Source: Arenimonas sp. (GTDB lineage Bacteria > Pseudomonadota > Gammaproteobacteria > Xanthomonadales > Xanthomonadaceae). From it: a stretch of 53,225 nt of DNA. Below, one piece after another: positions 37,251 through 45,964 of the stretch. Where the stretch lies: positions 1 through 53,225 of the forward strand of contig JAPLSJ010000080.1 of assembly GCA_026398695.1 (NCBI GenBank), in the 5' to 3' direction. The notes beneath the pieces were generated by a model. It was not told the origin of the DNA and did no database searches. It saw only the letters and a list, made by a program, of their open reading frames with translations. Within the stretch, counting starts at the first letter, position 1; each line of letters begins with the position of its first letter. Both the position numbers and the translations under genes were made by a program.

Positions 37251-38597
37251 TCAGTGCGGGTCGGGCGCCGTCTTGTCGGGCGGCAGCTTGGCCTGCTCGC
37301 GCACCAGGCGCCACGCACCGAACGTCATGCCCGCGGCCACCAGCACGCCCGCGCCGAACACCACGTTCGACCCGAACACCGCCAGCCCCTTGTGGAGCCA
37401 GGCGAAGGACACGTCGCCGCCGCGGTACACCGCCGTTTCGATCGCCGCCTTGGCCTTGTAGCGCGATTCACGGTCCACCCGGGTGTAGATGGTTTCGCGC
37501 GCGGGCTTGGCCAGCGAGAACTCGCCGGCGCGCGTGGCGATCTGCACGATCGCCACCATCAGCGGCAGCGGCGACGCCGCCAGCACCGCGAACCCGCCCA
37601 GGATCGCCAGCGCCGGCAGCAGCAGCGCAGGCGCCACGCCGAAGCGCGTGAGCAGCGGCCGGGTGATGAAGACCTGGATCACCAGCACCAGCAGGTTGAT
37701 CCACAGGTCGATGTTGGAATAGAACGCGGTGCGGAACGTGTCCTGCGCCACCCGCATCGCGATCTCGCGCTGTTCGTTGTAAAGCAGCGTGCCCACGCCG
37801 ACGCCGAAGAACATCACCACCGCCATCGCCCGCAGCAGCGGGTCGCGCCAGATCAGGCGCAGGCCTTCCACCACGCTGCCGCCCATCGCGTCGTCGCCCG
37901 AGCGGCCGCCGCGGCGCTGGTCGGCGGCGCGCGCCGCCGGCGCCAGCCGGGTGATGCACAGCAGGCAGATGGCCAGGAACCCCACCGACACCAGCATCAT
38001 GTTCGCCACGCCCACCTCCACCACCAGCAGCTTGGTGAGCACCGGGCCGGTCAGTCCGCCCACCGTGCCGCCCGCGCCGATGAAGCCGTACAGCCGGCGC
38101 GCCTGCAGGTTGTCGTAGATGTCGCCCATGTAGCTCCAGAACACGGCCACGGCGAACAGGTTGAACACGGCCGTCCAGACGAAGAAGACGGCGCCACGGC
38201 CCGGCAGGTCGGCCTGGAACGCGAAGTAGAAACACACCAGGCAGGCCATGAAGAACAGGTACACCACCGGCAGGAACACCCGCCGCGGGTAATGGCTCAC
38301 CAGCGCGCCATAGACCGGCTGCAGCACCAGCATCACCACGAAGGTGGTGGTGAACAGCACCTGCAGGGTGAAGGCCTGCAGTTCGATGCCGTGGCCCTGG
38401 AACCACGCCACCAGGCTGGGGGCGAACACGTCCTCGACGTTGGACGACGCCGCCATGGCGTCGCGGACCGGCCGCAGCACGTAGTAGCCGGTCAGCAGCG
38501 AGAAGAAATACAGGAACGACCAGCCCAACGCCGGCACCTCCCGCAGCGCGCCGCGCAGGTGGTCGAAGCGGCCGTCGGTGCCTGTGCCTGGGGTCAT
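37251..38597 (-). CDS. NTP/NDP exchange-type membrane transporter
   Basis: 448 residues with about 12 hydrophobic segments. FFSLLTGYYVLRPVRDAM at the start is the signature of the ATP:ADP antiporter/Tlc-like superfamily, and AKPARETIYTRVDRESRYKAKAAIE is the conserved segment near TM9-10. Tlc proteins swap nucleotides in obligate intracellular bacteria, but free-living members, like this one, have unknown substrates. I see no neighbouring gene that suggests one. Confidence 0.82.
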   Translation of the reverse strand: MTPGTGTDGRFDHLRGALREVPALGWSFLYFFSLLTGYYVLRPVRDAMAASSNVEDVFAPSLVAWFQGHGIELQAFTLQVLFTTTFVVMLVLQPVYGALVSHYPRRVFLPVVYLFFMACLVCFYFAFQADLPGRGAVFFVWTAVFNLFAVAVFWSYMGDIYDNLQARRLYGFIGAGGTVGGLTGPVLTKLLVVEVGVANMMLVSVGFLAICLLCITRLAPAARAADQRRGGRSGDDAMGGSVVEGLRLIWRDPLLRAMAVVMFFGVGVGTLLYNEQREIAMRVAQDTFRTAFYSNIDLWINLLVLVIQVFITRPLLTRFGVAPALLLPALAILGGFAVLAASPLPLMVAIVQIATRAGEFSLAKPARETIYTRVDRESRYKAKAAIETAVYRGGDVSFAWLHKGLAVFGSNVVFGAGVLVAAGMTFGAWRLVREQAKLPPDKTAPDPH

Positions 38598-38765
38598 GCG
38601 CCATCCCGGTGGGGTCGCGGCACCATAGCCAACCCGGCCGCCGGTGGCCAGCCCGCGGGGCTTGCGTGAGCCCCGTCACGCTTGCGCAGCGGCACTGTCG
38701 GGCTCCGAGTGTTTGCTCTAGAACGGGAGCCTAGCCTCGGGCCGTCATCGAATAAAGAAGTCCCC

Positions 38766-40358
38766 GTGTACGACTACATCATCGTGGGTGCCGGCTCCGC
38801 CGGCTGCGTATTGGCCAACCGCCTGAGCGAAGATCCCGACACCCGGGTCCTGCTGCTCGAGGCTGGCCCCAGCGACTGGCATCCCTTCATCCACATGCCG
38901 GCCGGGCTGGCCAAGCTGGTGGGCAAGAAGGGCGTGAACTGGGACTACAGCACCGCGCCCGAACCGGGCCTGGACGGCCGCCTGCTGTGGTGGCCGCGCG
39001 GCAAGGTGCTGGGCGGGTCGAGTTCGATCAACGCCATGTGCTACATCCGCGGCAATGCCCGCGACTACGACGAATGGGCCGAACTGGGCGCCGAAGGCTG
39101 GCACTGGGACAACGTGCTGCCCTACTTCAAGCGCAGCGAAGGCAACGAGCGCGGCGGCAATGAATTCCACGGCGGCGACGGCCCGCTGGGCGTGTCCGAC
39201 CCGCGCCACCGCAACCCGCTGTCGAACGTCTTCCTGGAAGCCGCGGCCCAGGCCGGCCATGCGCCGTCCGACGATTTCAACGGCGCCCGCCAGGACGGTT
39301 TCGGCTGGTACCAGACCACCACCCGCGACGGCGCCCGCAGCTCCAGCGCGCAGGCCTACCTCAAGCCCGTGCGCAAGCGGCCCAACCTCACCGTGATCAC
39401 CCGCGCCACCGCCAACCGCGTGGTGATCGACGGCGGCCGCGCCACGGGCGTGGTGTACGCCGTGGCCGGCAAGGGCGCGTACTGCGAAAGCGCGGCGAAG
39501 GAAGTGATCCTTTGTGGCGGCGCGATCAACTCGCCGCAGCTGCTCATGCTGTCGGGCATCGGCCCGGCGGCGCACCTGCGCCAGCACGGCATCGACGTGG
39601 TGAGCGACCTGCCGGGCGTCGGCGGCAACCTCCAGGACCACCTGGACGTGTGCACGCTGCAGCGCTGCGTGCGCGGCCTGAGCTACGACCAGCTGAGCGA
39701 CGTGTCGGTCGGGCTGCAGTACTACCTGTTCAAGAAAGGCCCCGGCACCAGCAACATCGCCGAGACCGGCGGCTTCCTGCGCAGCTCGCTGGCCGAGGAC
39801 GAGCGCCCCGACATCCAGTTCCACTTCGTGCCGGCCCAGCTCGACGACCACGGCCGCAACATCCTGCCCGGGCATGGCTACACGCTGCACGCCTGCGGCC
39901 TGCACCCGCGCAGCCGCGGCCGCATCCACCTGGCCAGCGCCAGCGCCGCCGACAAGGTGCGCATCGAGGCCGGCTATCTCAGCGACCCCGAGGGCTACGA
40001 CCTGAAGGTGATGCTGGAGGCGCTGCGGCTTTCCCGCGAGATCCTGGCCCAGCCCGCCTTCGCCGATTACCGCGGCGAAGAGCTGCAGCCCGGCGCGAAC
40101 GTGCAGGACGAGGCCGACCTGGTGGCGTTCATCCGCCGCAAGGCCGAGTCCATCTACCACCCGGTGGGTACCTGCCGCATGGGCCGCGCCGGCGACCCCG
40201 ACACGGTGGTGGACCCGCAGCTGCGCGTGGTCGGCGTGGCCGGCCTGCGCGTGGTGGACGCCTCGGTGATGCCCAAGCTGGTGGGCGGCAACACCAACGC
40301 GCCCACGATGATGATTGCCGAGCGCGCCGCCGACCTGATCCGCGGCAAGGCCGCCTGA
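38766..40358 (+). CDS. GMC-family FAD oxidoreductase
   Basis: 530 residues from GTG 38766 (VYDYIIVGAGSAGCVLANRL): N-terminal FAD-binding GxGxxG, RGKVLGGSSSINAMCYIRG (GMC signature 1), GAINSPQLLMLSGIGP (signature 2), catalytic His in IYHPVGTCRMG and Asn in GGNTNAPTMMIAERA. The family includes choline dehydrogenase and long-chain alcohol dehydrogenase (AlkJ); this protein is like the alkJ/betA type but lacks glycine-betaine neighbours. An alcohol to aldehyde oxidation is predicted. Convergent with the M48 protease gene. Confidence 0.9.
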   Translation: MYDYIIVGAGSAGCVLANRLSEDPDTRVLLLEAGPSDWHPFIHMPAGLAKLVGKKGVNWDYSTAPEPGLDGRLLWWPRGKVLGGSSSINAMCYIRGNARDYDEWAELGAEGWHWDNVLPYFKRSEGNERGGNEFHGGDGPLGVSDPRHRNPLSNVFLEAAAQAGHAPSDDFNGARQDGFGWYQTTTRDGARSSSAQAYLKPVRKRPNLTVITRATANRVVIDGGRATGVVYAVAGKGAYCESAAKEVILCGGAINSPQLLMLSGIGPAAHLRQHGIDVVSDLPGVGGNLQDHLDVCTLQRCVRGLSYDQLSDVSVGLQYYLFKKGPGTSNIAETGGFLRSSLAEDERPDIQFHFVPAQLDDHGRNILPGHGYTLHACGLHPRSRGRIHLASASAADKVRIEAGYLSDPEGYDLKVMLEALRLSREILAQPAFADYRGEELQPGANVQDEADLVAFIRRKAESIYHPVGTCRMGRAGDPDTVVDPQLRVVGVAGLRVVDASVMPKLVGGNTNAPTMMIAERAADLIRGKAA

Positions 40359-40372
40359 CTCGCGCGCCGCGG

Positions 40373-42286
40373 TTACGCGGCGCCTTCCAGCATCGGCGGC
40401 AGCGGGCAATGCAGCGAGGCGCAGACCACGCGCAGCAGCTCGGCCTCGGCCACGCAGATGCGGCCGTCGTGGCTCACGGCGGCCACCAGGCCTTCGATCA
40501 GCAGCTCCTTGCCGCGCGGCTCGACCCGGTCGAGCACGGGCCAGGCTTCGTCCATCGCCCGCATCGGGTCGGTGGGCGGGCGGTAGGGTGCATTCGCCCG
40601 CGGGAACACCAGGGCCATGCCGGCCAGGTAGGCGCGCATCGCCGCGCCGGGATCGTCGTGGCCGGCCTGGGCCAGCAAGGCCATCAGCGTGATGGCCTGG
40701 TCGGCGCAGTGGGCCAGGCGGCGGTCGCCCGCCACCCAGGTGCCGGCCGGGTCCAGCGCGTCGTGCACCTGCACGCGCAGCAGGCGGCCCAGTGAGTATT
40801 CGAACAGGCTGACCTTGCCGTCGGCGTGCGTGAGCGCGAAGCAGCCGTCCATGAACTTCTCGAGCTCGGGCCGCGGGCGGCGCCGCAGCGCCGGCATCGC
40901 CATCGCCGCCAGCGGCAGGCACAGGATGCGCGGCAGGTCGGCCAGGCGGTCGGCGTAGTCCAGCGCCTGGCGCGACACGCGTTCGTCCTGGCGCGCCGAC
41001 AGCTCGTACTGCTGGGCATCGCGCACCTTGCCCGGCGGCGCCATCAGCAGGCCGTACAGCAGCGGCACGGCCTCGTCGCGCTCGTGCGCGGCTCGCTTGA
41101 GCACCTCGGGGATCGCTTTCACCAGCGCACCGGCGCGCGCGTAGTCGTTGGCCTGGGGTGCGCCCACCTGGGCCACCACGGCGGGCGGCGTGACCTGCAT
41201 CTGGGCGCGGTCGTCGGGCAGCGACGGTGACGACCGGGAATCCAGGCCCAGCGCCTGGTCTTCGTCCAGGCCCGAGGGCGGGTGCATCTGCCAGCGCGCG
41301 GCCAGGTCCACCAGCGCATCGGCCTTGAAGGACGGCTCCAGGGCCTGGATGCGCGCCACCAGCGGCGGGTGCGTGGCGAACAGCGACGAATAGCCCACGC
41401 CGTCGCCGAACAGCATGTGGGCCACTTCCTCGGTGTCGCGGCTGGCCAGCTTCGAGCCCTCGCCCACGCCGGCGATCTTCTTGAGCGCGCCGGCCAGGCC
41501 CTTGGTCTGCCGGGTGAACTGCACGGCCGAGGAATCGGCCAGGAACTCGCGCTGCCGGCTGACGCCGGCCTTGATCATCCGGCCGAACAGCATGCCGATC
41601 GAGCCCACCACCACCAGCCCCAGCGCCACCGCCATCACCGGCAGCGCGCCCTTGGAATCGCTGCCGATGCGCCCGTGCTGCAGCACCTTGCGGCCGACGA
41701 TGCCCAGCACCAGGATGCCGAACAGCACGCCCATCAGGCGGATGTTGAGCCGCATGTCGCCATTGAGCACGTGGCTGAACTCATGGGCGATCACGCCCTG
41801 CAGTTCGTCCCGGTTGAGCTTGTCCAGCGCGCCGCGGGTGACGGCGACGGCCGCGTCACTGGTGGCGTAACCGGCGGCGAAGGCGTTGATGCCGGCCTCT
41901 TCCTCCATCACGAAGATCTGCGGCACGGGCACGCCAGAGGCGATGGCGATCTCCTCCACCACGTTGCGCAGCCTGCGGTAGTGGAAATCGTGCGTGTCCT
42001 CGGGCACCGGCGTGCCGCCCATCCGCCGCGCCACCGCGGCGCCGCCGGCGCGCAGGCTGGAGATGCGGTACATCGAAGCGACGCCGATGACGCCCAGCGT
42101 GGCCAGGCTGGTGGCCGCGACGGCGGCCCACCGGGCCCCCGGCAGCGTGTCCTCGCTGAACCCACCGCCCACCAGCAGCACGATGACGTCCACCGTCACC
42201 ACGATGGCCAGCACCGCTGCGACGAAAAGCAGCACAAGCCGCTTGGACTGGCGCCGGGCCTGGTCCTGGCGCTCGAAGAAATTCAT
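40373..42286 (-). CDS. M48 (HtpX-like) zinc protease with C-terminal extension
   Basis: 637 residues: TM segments at about 17-40 and 55-71, the zinc site HEFSH (168-172) in VIAHEFSHVLNGD, two more membrane segments, and Glu of SRQREFLADSSAV as third ligand. HtpX is about 290 residues, so residues from about 380 on form an extra domain with two related units (FMDGCFALTHADGKVSLFEY and GLVAAVSHDGRICVAEAELLR), each like a TerB-type helical repeat with an acidic D-G-x-(V/I) loop. It belongs in the inner membrane. With the lemA gene 56 bases upstream it forms the lemA-htpX pair known in many bacteria. Confidence 0.86.
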   Translation of the reverse strand: MNFFERQDQARRQSKRLVLLFVAAVLAIVVTVDVIVLLVGGGFSEDTLPGARWAAVAATSLATLGVIGVASMYRISSLRAGGAAVARRMGGTPVPEDTHDFHYRRLRNVVEEIAIASGVPVPQIFVMEEEAGINAFAAGYATSDAAVAVTRGALDKLNRDELQGVIAHEFSHVLNGDMRLNIRLMGVLFGILVLGIVGRKVLQHGRIGSDSKGALPVMAVALGLVVVGSIGMLFGRMIKAGVSRQREFLADSSAVQFTRQTKGLAGALKKIAGVGEGSKLASRDTEEVAHMLFGDGVGYSSLFATHPPLVARIQALEPSFKADALVDLAARWQMHPPSGLDEDQALGLDSRSSPSLPDDRAQMQVTPPAVVAQVGAPQANDYARAGALVKAIPEVLKRAAHERDEAVPLLYGLLMAPPGKVRDAQQYELSARQDERVSRQALDYADRLADLPRILCLPLAAMAMPALRRRPRPELEKFMDGCFALTHADGKVSLFEYSLGRLLRVQVHDALDPAGTWVAGDRRLAHCADQAITLMALLAQAGHDDPGAAMRAYLAGMALVFPRANAPYRPPTDPMRAMDEAWPVLDRVEPRGKELLIEGLVAAVSHDGRICVAEAELLRVVCASLHCPLPPMLEGAA

Positions 42287-42308
42287 GCGCGTCCAGCCTC
42301 CGTTGGAA

Positions 42309-42335
42309 CGCCCCCGCCGGAAGCCGGCGGGGGCG
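42309..42335. other. strong hairpin between lemA and the protease gene
   Basis: Perfect 12-base GC stem (42309-42320 with 42324-42335, three-base loop) in the 55-base gap. No T-tract follows on the minus strand; a GGAGG RBS for the protease follows instead. It probably tunes relative expression or mRNA stability of the two genes. Confidence 0.7.
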
Positions 42336-42341
42336 GCGACG

Positions 42342-42929
42342 TCAGAACGAGACCTTGGGCGCCTGGCGCTGGGTCGGGTCGGTGATCTCGAGCAGCGCGG
42401 CGGCGACGAAGTTGAACATGCCGGCGATGATGTTCGAGGGGAACACCTCGCGCCGGTTGTTGTACGCCATCACGCTGTCGTTGTAGGCCTGGCGGGCGAA
42501 CGCGATGCGGTTCTCGGTGGAGGTGAGTTCCTCGGTGAGCTGCATCATGTTCTGGTTCGCCTTCAGGTCCGGGTAGGCCTCGGACACCACCATCAGGCGC
42601 GACAGCGCCCCGGCCAGGCCGGTTTCGGCATTGCCCAGCGCGGCCATCGCCGACGGGTCGCCCGGGTTGGCCTTGGCGGCCGCCAGGCCGCTGACCGCGG
42701 CGGCGCGCGCCTGGATGACAGCCTCGAGCGTTTCGCGCTCGTGCTTGAGGTAGCCCTTGGCCACTTCCACCAGGTTGGGGATCAGGTCGTAGCGGCGCGT
42801 CAGCTGCACGTCGATCTGGGCGAAGGCATTCTTGAAGCCGTTGCGGGCGGTGACCAGGCCGTTGTAGATACCCACGCCCCAGAACAGTCCGATGGCCGCG
42901 ATCACGACCAGCACGAGCAAAGTCATCAT
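42342..42929 (-). CDS. LemA family protein
   Basis: 195 residues: one N-terminal membrane anchor (1-20), then the all-helical LemA domain with IYNGLVTARNGFKNAFAQIDVQLTRRYDLIPNLVEVAKGY, ERETLEAVIQAR and the late ARQAYNDSVMAYN. LemA proteins pair with HtpX/M48 proteases; the biochemical function is unclear. It is the first gene of the pair here and would sit with its helical part on the periplasmic side. Confidence 0.92.
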   Translation of the reverse strand: MMTLLVLVVIAAIGLFWGVGIYNGLVTARNGFKNAFAQIDVQLTRRYDLIPNLVEVAKGYLKHERETLEAVIQARAAAVSGLAAAKANPGDPSAMAALGNAETGLAGALSRLMVVSEAYPDLKANQNMMQLTEELTSTENRIAFARQAYNDSVMAYNNRREVFPSNIIAGMFNFVAAALLEITDPTQRQAPKVSF

Positions 42930-43006
42930 GTTTCGTCTCCCCTTTATTCAGGCCGCTGCACGATTGCCGCGCTAGAATGGCCTGGTTCCGCCAGCATACG
43001 TCGGTC

Positions 43007-44245
43007 ATGCCCCTCAAGAAAGCCAGCCCCCCGGGGCGCCTCCCCGTTTTCCTCCTCGCCGCCTCGCTCGCCTGGGCGTCAGCGCTTGCCGCCGCGCCCG
43101 CCGCCGCGCCCGCCGCCGGCAAGGCCCCCGACTTCAGCGCGCACGCCAGGGAAATCGAACGCCTGGCCGAGGGCGTGGTGCAGCAGTCGCGCATCCCCGG
43201 CATGGCCATGGCGATCGTGCAGGACGGCAAGGTGGTGTCGGCGCGCGGCTACGGCGTGGTGGACAGCCGCAACCCGCTGCCCGTGGGCCCGGACACCGTG
43301 TTCCGCATCGCCTCGCTGTCCAAGGCCTTCGCCGGCACGCTCAGCGCGCTGCTGGTGAGCGAAGGCGCCATGTCCTGGGACAGCCCGGTGTCGAACCAGC
43401 TGCCCGCCTTCGCGCTGCGCGACCTGCAGGGCGCCCAGCGCCTGACGGTGCGCGAGATCCTCAGCCACCGCGTCGGCCTGGGCTACAACACCTACGACCG
43501 CGACCTGGAAGCCAACCAGCCCTACCCGCTGCTGGCCGAAAAACTTTCCGAGGCGCCGATGACCTGCAGCCCCGGCGACTGCTATGCCTACCAGAACATC
43601 GCCTTCAGCCTGGTCGGCGACCTGGTGTTCGCCACCACGGGCGACTTCTACTCGCACCAGGTCGAGAAGCGCCTGTTCCACCCGCTGGGCATGTATGGCG
43701 CCACCTACGGCCGCGACGGCCTGGAAGCCAGCCCCAGCTGGGCGCGCCCGCACGTGCGCAGCGGCGGCAAGTGGCTGGCCGTGCGTCCGAAGGAAACCTA
43801 CTACCGCATCCCGCCGGCCGCCGGCGTCAACGCCAGCATCAACGACATGGCGCAGTGGCTGATCGCACAGATGGGCCACCGGCCCGACGTGCTGTCGCCC
43901 GAGGTGCTCAACGAGATCCAGACGCCGCAGGTGGCCACGCCGGGCGAGATCCGCGGCGGCGGCTGGCGCCGGGAGCGCCTCAAGAGCGCGTACTACGGCC
44001 TGGGCTGGCGCATCTACGATTACGCCGGCCACACGCTGGTCTTCCACGGCGGCGCCGTGCAGGGCTACCGCGCCGTCGCCGCCTTCCTGCCCGACCGCGA
44101 CATCGGCGTGGTGATCCTCTGGAACAGCGAGAGCGCCATGCCCAACGGCCTGCTGCCGACCACGCTGGACCGTGCCCTGGGCCTGCCCACGCGCGAGTGG
44201 CTGGCGCCTGAACCCGTGCGCCCCGCGCCGCGCCGCCGGCGCTGA
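43007..44245 (+). CDS. serine hydrolase of the beta-lactamase family
   Basis: 412 residues, signal peptide to about residue 30 (LAAAPAA). Class C-like catalytic pattern: Ser103-x-x-Lys106 in FRIASLSKAF, Tyr-x-Asn in CYAYQNIAFSLVGD, and HGG in VFHGGAVQGYRA in place of KTG. It acts in the periplasm on an ester or D-Ala peptide; the KTG change to HGG is common in esterases and D-aminopeptidases, so true beta-lactamase activity is unlikely. C-terminal PAPRRRR tail. Start ATG 43007 (MPLKKASPPG). Confidence 0.88.
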   Translation: MPLKKASPPGRLPVFLLAASLAWASALAAAPAAAPAAGKAPDFSAHAREIERLAEGVVQQSRIPGMAMAIVQDGKVVSARGYGVVDSRNPLPVGPDTVFRIASLSKAFAGTLSALLVSEGAMSWDSPVSNQLPAFALRDLQGAQRLTVREILSHRVGLGYNTYDRDLEANQPYPLLAEKLSEAPMTCSPGDCYAYQNIAFSLVGDLVFATTGDFYSHQVEKRLFHPLGMYGATYGRDGLEASPSWARPHVRSGGKWLAVRPKETYYRIPPAAGVNASINDMAQWLIAQMGHRPDVLSPEVLNEIQTPQVATPGEIRGGGWRRERLKSAYYGLGWRIYDYAGHTLVFHGGAVQGYRAVAAFLPDRDIGVVILWNSESAMPNGLLPTTLDRALGLPTREWLAPEPVRPAPRRRR

Positions 44246-44296
44246 GGCCCGTCGCCCGGCCAACGCGCCGGGGCATGCCGGGAATCCGCAAACAAG

Positions 44297-44319
44297 AACG
44301 CCGGCGCAAGGCCGGCGTT
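44297..44319. terminator. bidirectional terminator-like hairpin
   Basis: Perfect 9-base stem (44297-44305 with 44311-44319) with loop GCAAG, 51 bases past the serine-hydrolase stop. Short T-runs follow on both strands (TTTCTG on plus, CTTGTTT on minus). It could end the serine-hydrolase transcript and the H1-like transcript. Confidence 0.6.
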
Positions 44320-44405
44320 TCTGATGGAGTATTTCGGTAAAGCCTCCCTCCCCGCCTGGGCAACACGGGGAGAGAGCCCAGATTTACAGCGTTGGCAGTC
44401 CCGTC

Positions 44406-44807
44406 TTACAGCGACGGAGCAACCGGGGCGGCCGGCATGGCAGCCGGCTTCTTGGCGGCGGGCTTCTTGGCCGCCTTCTTCTTGGCAGCAGGCTTCTTGG
44501 CAGCCGGCTTCTTCGCAGCCTTCTTGGCCGCCGGCTTCTTGGCAGCCTTCTTGGCGGTCTTCTTCGCGGCCTTCTTGGCCGGCTTCTTGGCAACCTTCTT
44601 GGCAGCCTTCTTGGCGGTCTTCTTGACCGACTTCTTGGCAGCCTTCTTGGCTACTTTCTTCGCGGCCTTCTTGGCCGGCTTCTTGGCGACCTTCTTGGCA
44701 GCCTTCTTCACGGTCTTCTTCACTGCCTTCTTGGCAGCGGCCTTTTTCACGGTCTTCTTGGCAGCGGCCTTTTTGGCCGGCTTCTTCGCAGCTTTCTTCG
44801 TAGCCAT
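44406..44807 (-). CDS. histone H1-like Lys/Ala-rich protein
   Basis: 133 residues made almost only of Lys, Ala, Pro, Val and Thr in KKAAKK-type units, with no Asp or Glu. This matches the C-terminal domain of H1 and bacterial AlgP/HctB-like proteins, which bind and compact [16 protein letters not shown] start is preceded by AGGAG. DNA-level repetition (GCCTTCTTGGC-type units) follows from the protein. Targets are not specific. The same window encodes a SET methyltransferase and an HDAC-family enzyme. Confidence 0.9.
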   Translation of the reverse strand: MATKKAAKKPAKKAAAKKTVKKAAAKKAVKKTVKKAAKKVAKKPAKKAAKKVAKKAAKKSVKKTAKKAAKKVAKKPAKKAAKKTAKKAAKKPAAKKAAKKPAAKKPAAKKKAAKKPAAKKPAAMPAAPVAPSL

Positions 44808-44948
44808 GGTGTCAACTCCTCGTCAGTTGGCGTTTGGACTGCCCAGTCACAAAAGCACCGCCGCGGGAGGATTCCCGCAGCGTGGCACCGCCGCCGCGCT
44901 CGATGCGCGGCGGACGGATGGGGTACGGCGCATGCCTGCGCCGTGCAT

Positions 44949-45132
44949 GAAAACGCCCGGGCCGAGACCGGTCCGGGCGTTGGAAAGTCGGGTTTTGCGG
45001 AGGCTGGATTTACGTTTCGCGGAGGGATGGTTGCCCTGATCCACCGTGTCGAGTTCCCGGGTGGAGTTCTGTTTCGTGGCCCGCGTTGTAGGTTCGTTCC
45101 TGATCACTCGCATCCGCAGTTGACATCTGCTG
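44949..45132 (-). ncRNA. candidate small RNA or long leader upstream of the H1-like gene
   Basis: A minus-strand transcript of about 184 bases is predicted, from the promoter at 45139-45169 to a terminator hairpin: AACGCCCGG and CCGGGCGTT (44952-44960 with 44973-44981), with an inner GC-rich loop and TTTT at the 3' end. It carries two copies of CCTCCGC (complement at 44997-45003 and 45019-45025), the kind of anti-Shine-Dalgarno seed seen in regulatory RNAs. A 38-codon frame (ATG near 45126) has no RBS. It could also be an attenuated leader of the H1-like gene 140 bases downstream. Confidence 0.4.
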
Positions 45133-45138
45133 GGTCGA

Positions 45139-45169
45139 AAGCTAATCACGGGAAATGTTGATGTCAACA
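45139..45169 (-). promoter_or_regulatory. promoter with dyad upstream of the candidate RNA and H1-like gene
   Basis: Minus strand: TTGACA (45167-45162), 17 bases, then TAGCTT (45144-45139). The -35 lies in a perfect 14-base palindrome TGTTGATGTCAACA (45156-45169), a possible operator. A second TTGACA on the plus strand (45120-45125) with 17 bases to TAATCA (45143-45148) points the opposite way; its -10 is weak. Confidence 0.45.
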
Positions 45170-45179
45170 ACTTTGCAGA

Positions 45180-45510
45180 AATAATTTCAAGCCGCGGGTG
45201 GCGTCGGCCGTCGTCGGCACACCCTCGTCGGCGATGTCGGAATTCCACCCGCACCACCGTGCGCGTTTCGCCTTCGCAAAAAAGTGCTTTAAAAAAGCCG
45301 TGCGAATGTTTTGCGAAACGACCGCGCGCCATTCCGGCCGCGCCGCGGGGTCGCTTCGAAGCCGTTCTCCGGCCGCCTCGGACACCCGGAAAAAACTTTT
45401 TGCGGCACTGCGGCGAACGGCTATTTTTCGTTCCCGAAACCGCGAAATGCGCGAACTCCGGACGCACCCGACGCACCTTCGACGGACAGTCGGCGGTTTC
45501 GCCGGCCGGA
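45180..45510. other. 331-base region without a supported gene
   Basis: Open frames cross it on both strands but none has a recognisable protein or RBS. It holds several A/T tracts (45278-45283, 45291-45296, about 45390-45401, 45424-45428) and an inverted repeat TTCGCAAAA / TTTTGCGAA (45273-45281 with 45309-45317) in otherwise GC-rich sequence. A structured RNA, a nucleoid-protein binding site or a degraded gene would all fit. Confidence 0.5.
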
Positions 45511-45539
45511 AAAAGCGCCGGCCGCACAAGGCGGCCGGC
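45511..45539 (-). terminator. intrinsic terminator after gcvH
   Basis: Perfect 9-base stem (45517-45525 with 45531-45539, loop ACAAG on plus), followed on the minus strand by GC and a run of TTTT. It is about 30 bases past the gcvH stop. Confidence 0.75.
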
Positions 45540-45568
45540 ACGGGTGCAGCGATGGCGCAGGCGAGGGC

Positions 45569-45964
45569 TCAGTGGCCGTCGTCCTCCAGCATCTGGGCGT
45601 AGTCGTCGGGCGACAGAAGCTCCTTCACCTGGTCGGGCTCGCTGGCCTCGACCACGAAGATCCAGCCTTCGCCGTAGGCGTCCTCGTTGATGGTTTCGGG
45701 CTTGTCGGCCAGGGCCGAGTTGACCTCGACCACCTTGCCCGACACCGGGGAATAGACGTCGGAGGCGGCCTTGACCGACTCGACGACGGCGGCGGCATTG
45801 CCCTGCTCGACCGTGTCGCCGACGTTGGGCAGCTCGACGTAGACCAGGTCGCCCAGCAGGCCCTGGGCATGCTCGGAGATGCCGACGGTGATTCGACCGC
45901 TGTCTTCGACGCGGGCCCATTCGTGGGACTTGAGGAACTTCAGGTCGCCGGGAATTTCACTCAT
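45569..45964 (-). CDS. gcvH: glycine cleavage system H protein
   Basis: 131 residues; the lipoyl Lys lies in [14 protein letters not shown], the invariant ESVKA motif. H protein shuttles the aminomethyl group between P, T and L proteins. SHEWARVE and [14 protein letters not shown] are standard. It lies 88 bases after gcvT in the same direction; no gcvP is in the window. Confidence 0.96.
   Translation of the reverse strand: MSEIPGDLKFLKSHEWARVEDSGRITVGISEHAQGLLGDLVYVELPNVGDTVEQGNAAAVVESVKAASDVYSPVSGKVVEVNSALADKPETINEDAYGEGWIFVVEASEPDQVKELLSPDDYAQMLEDDGH

Noticed and set aside
38745-40922. 725-codon minus-strand frame across the GMC oxidoreductase gene
   Set aside because: Reads through two convergent real genes and shows no domain.
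42309-42335. GC hairpin between lemA and M48 gene as a terminator
   Set aside because: No T-run on the minus strand and an RBS follows at once; kept as an intercistronic hairpin.
44891-44913. CCGCCGCGC/GCGCGGCGG hairpin in the leader of the H1-like gene as a terminator
   Set aside because: No T-tract on either side; could be chance in GC-rich sequence.
45015-45128. 38-codon frame inside the candidate small RNA (ATG near 45126, minus)
   Set aside because: No Shine-Dalgarno sequence, no hydrophobic or conserved pattern; the CCTCCGC repeats and terminator favour RNA.
45164-45602. Open frames of 125-134 codons on both strands in the region before gcvH
   Set aside because: Arg/Ser-rich, without RBS, start context or family likeness; terminator of gcvH lies inside both. 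Treated as non-coding.
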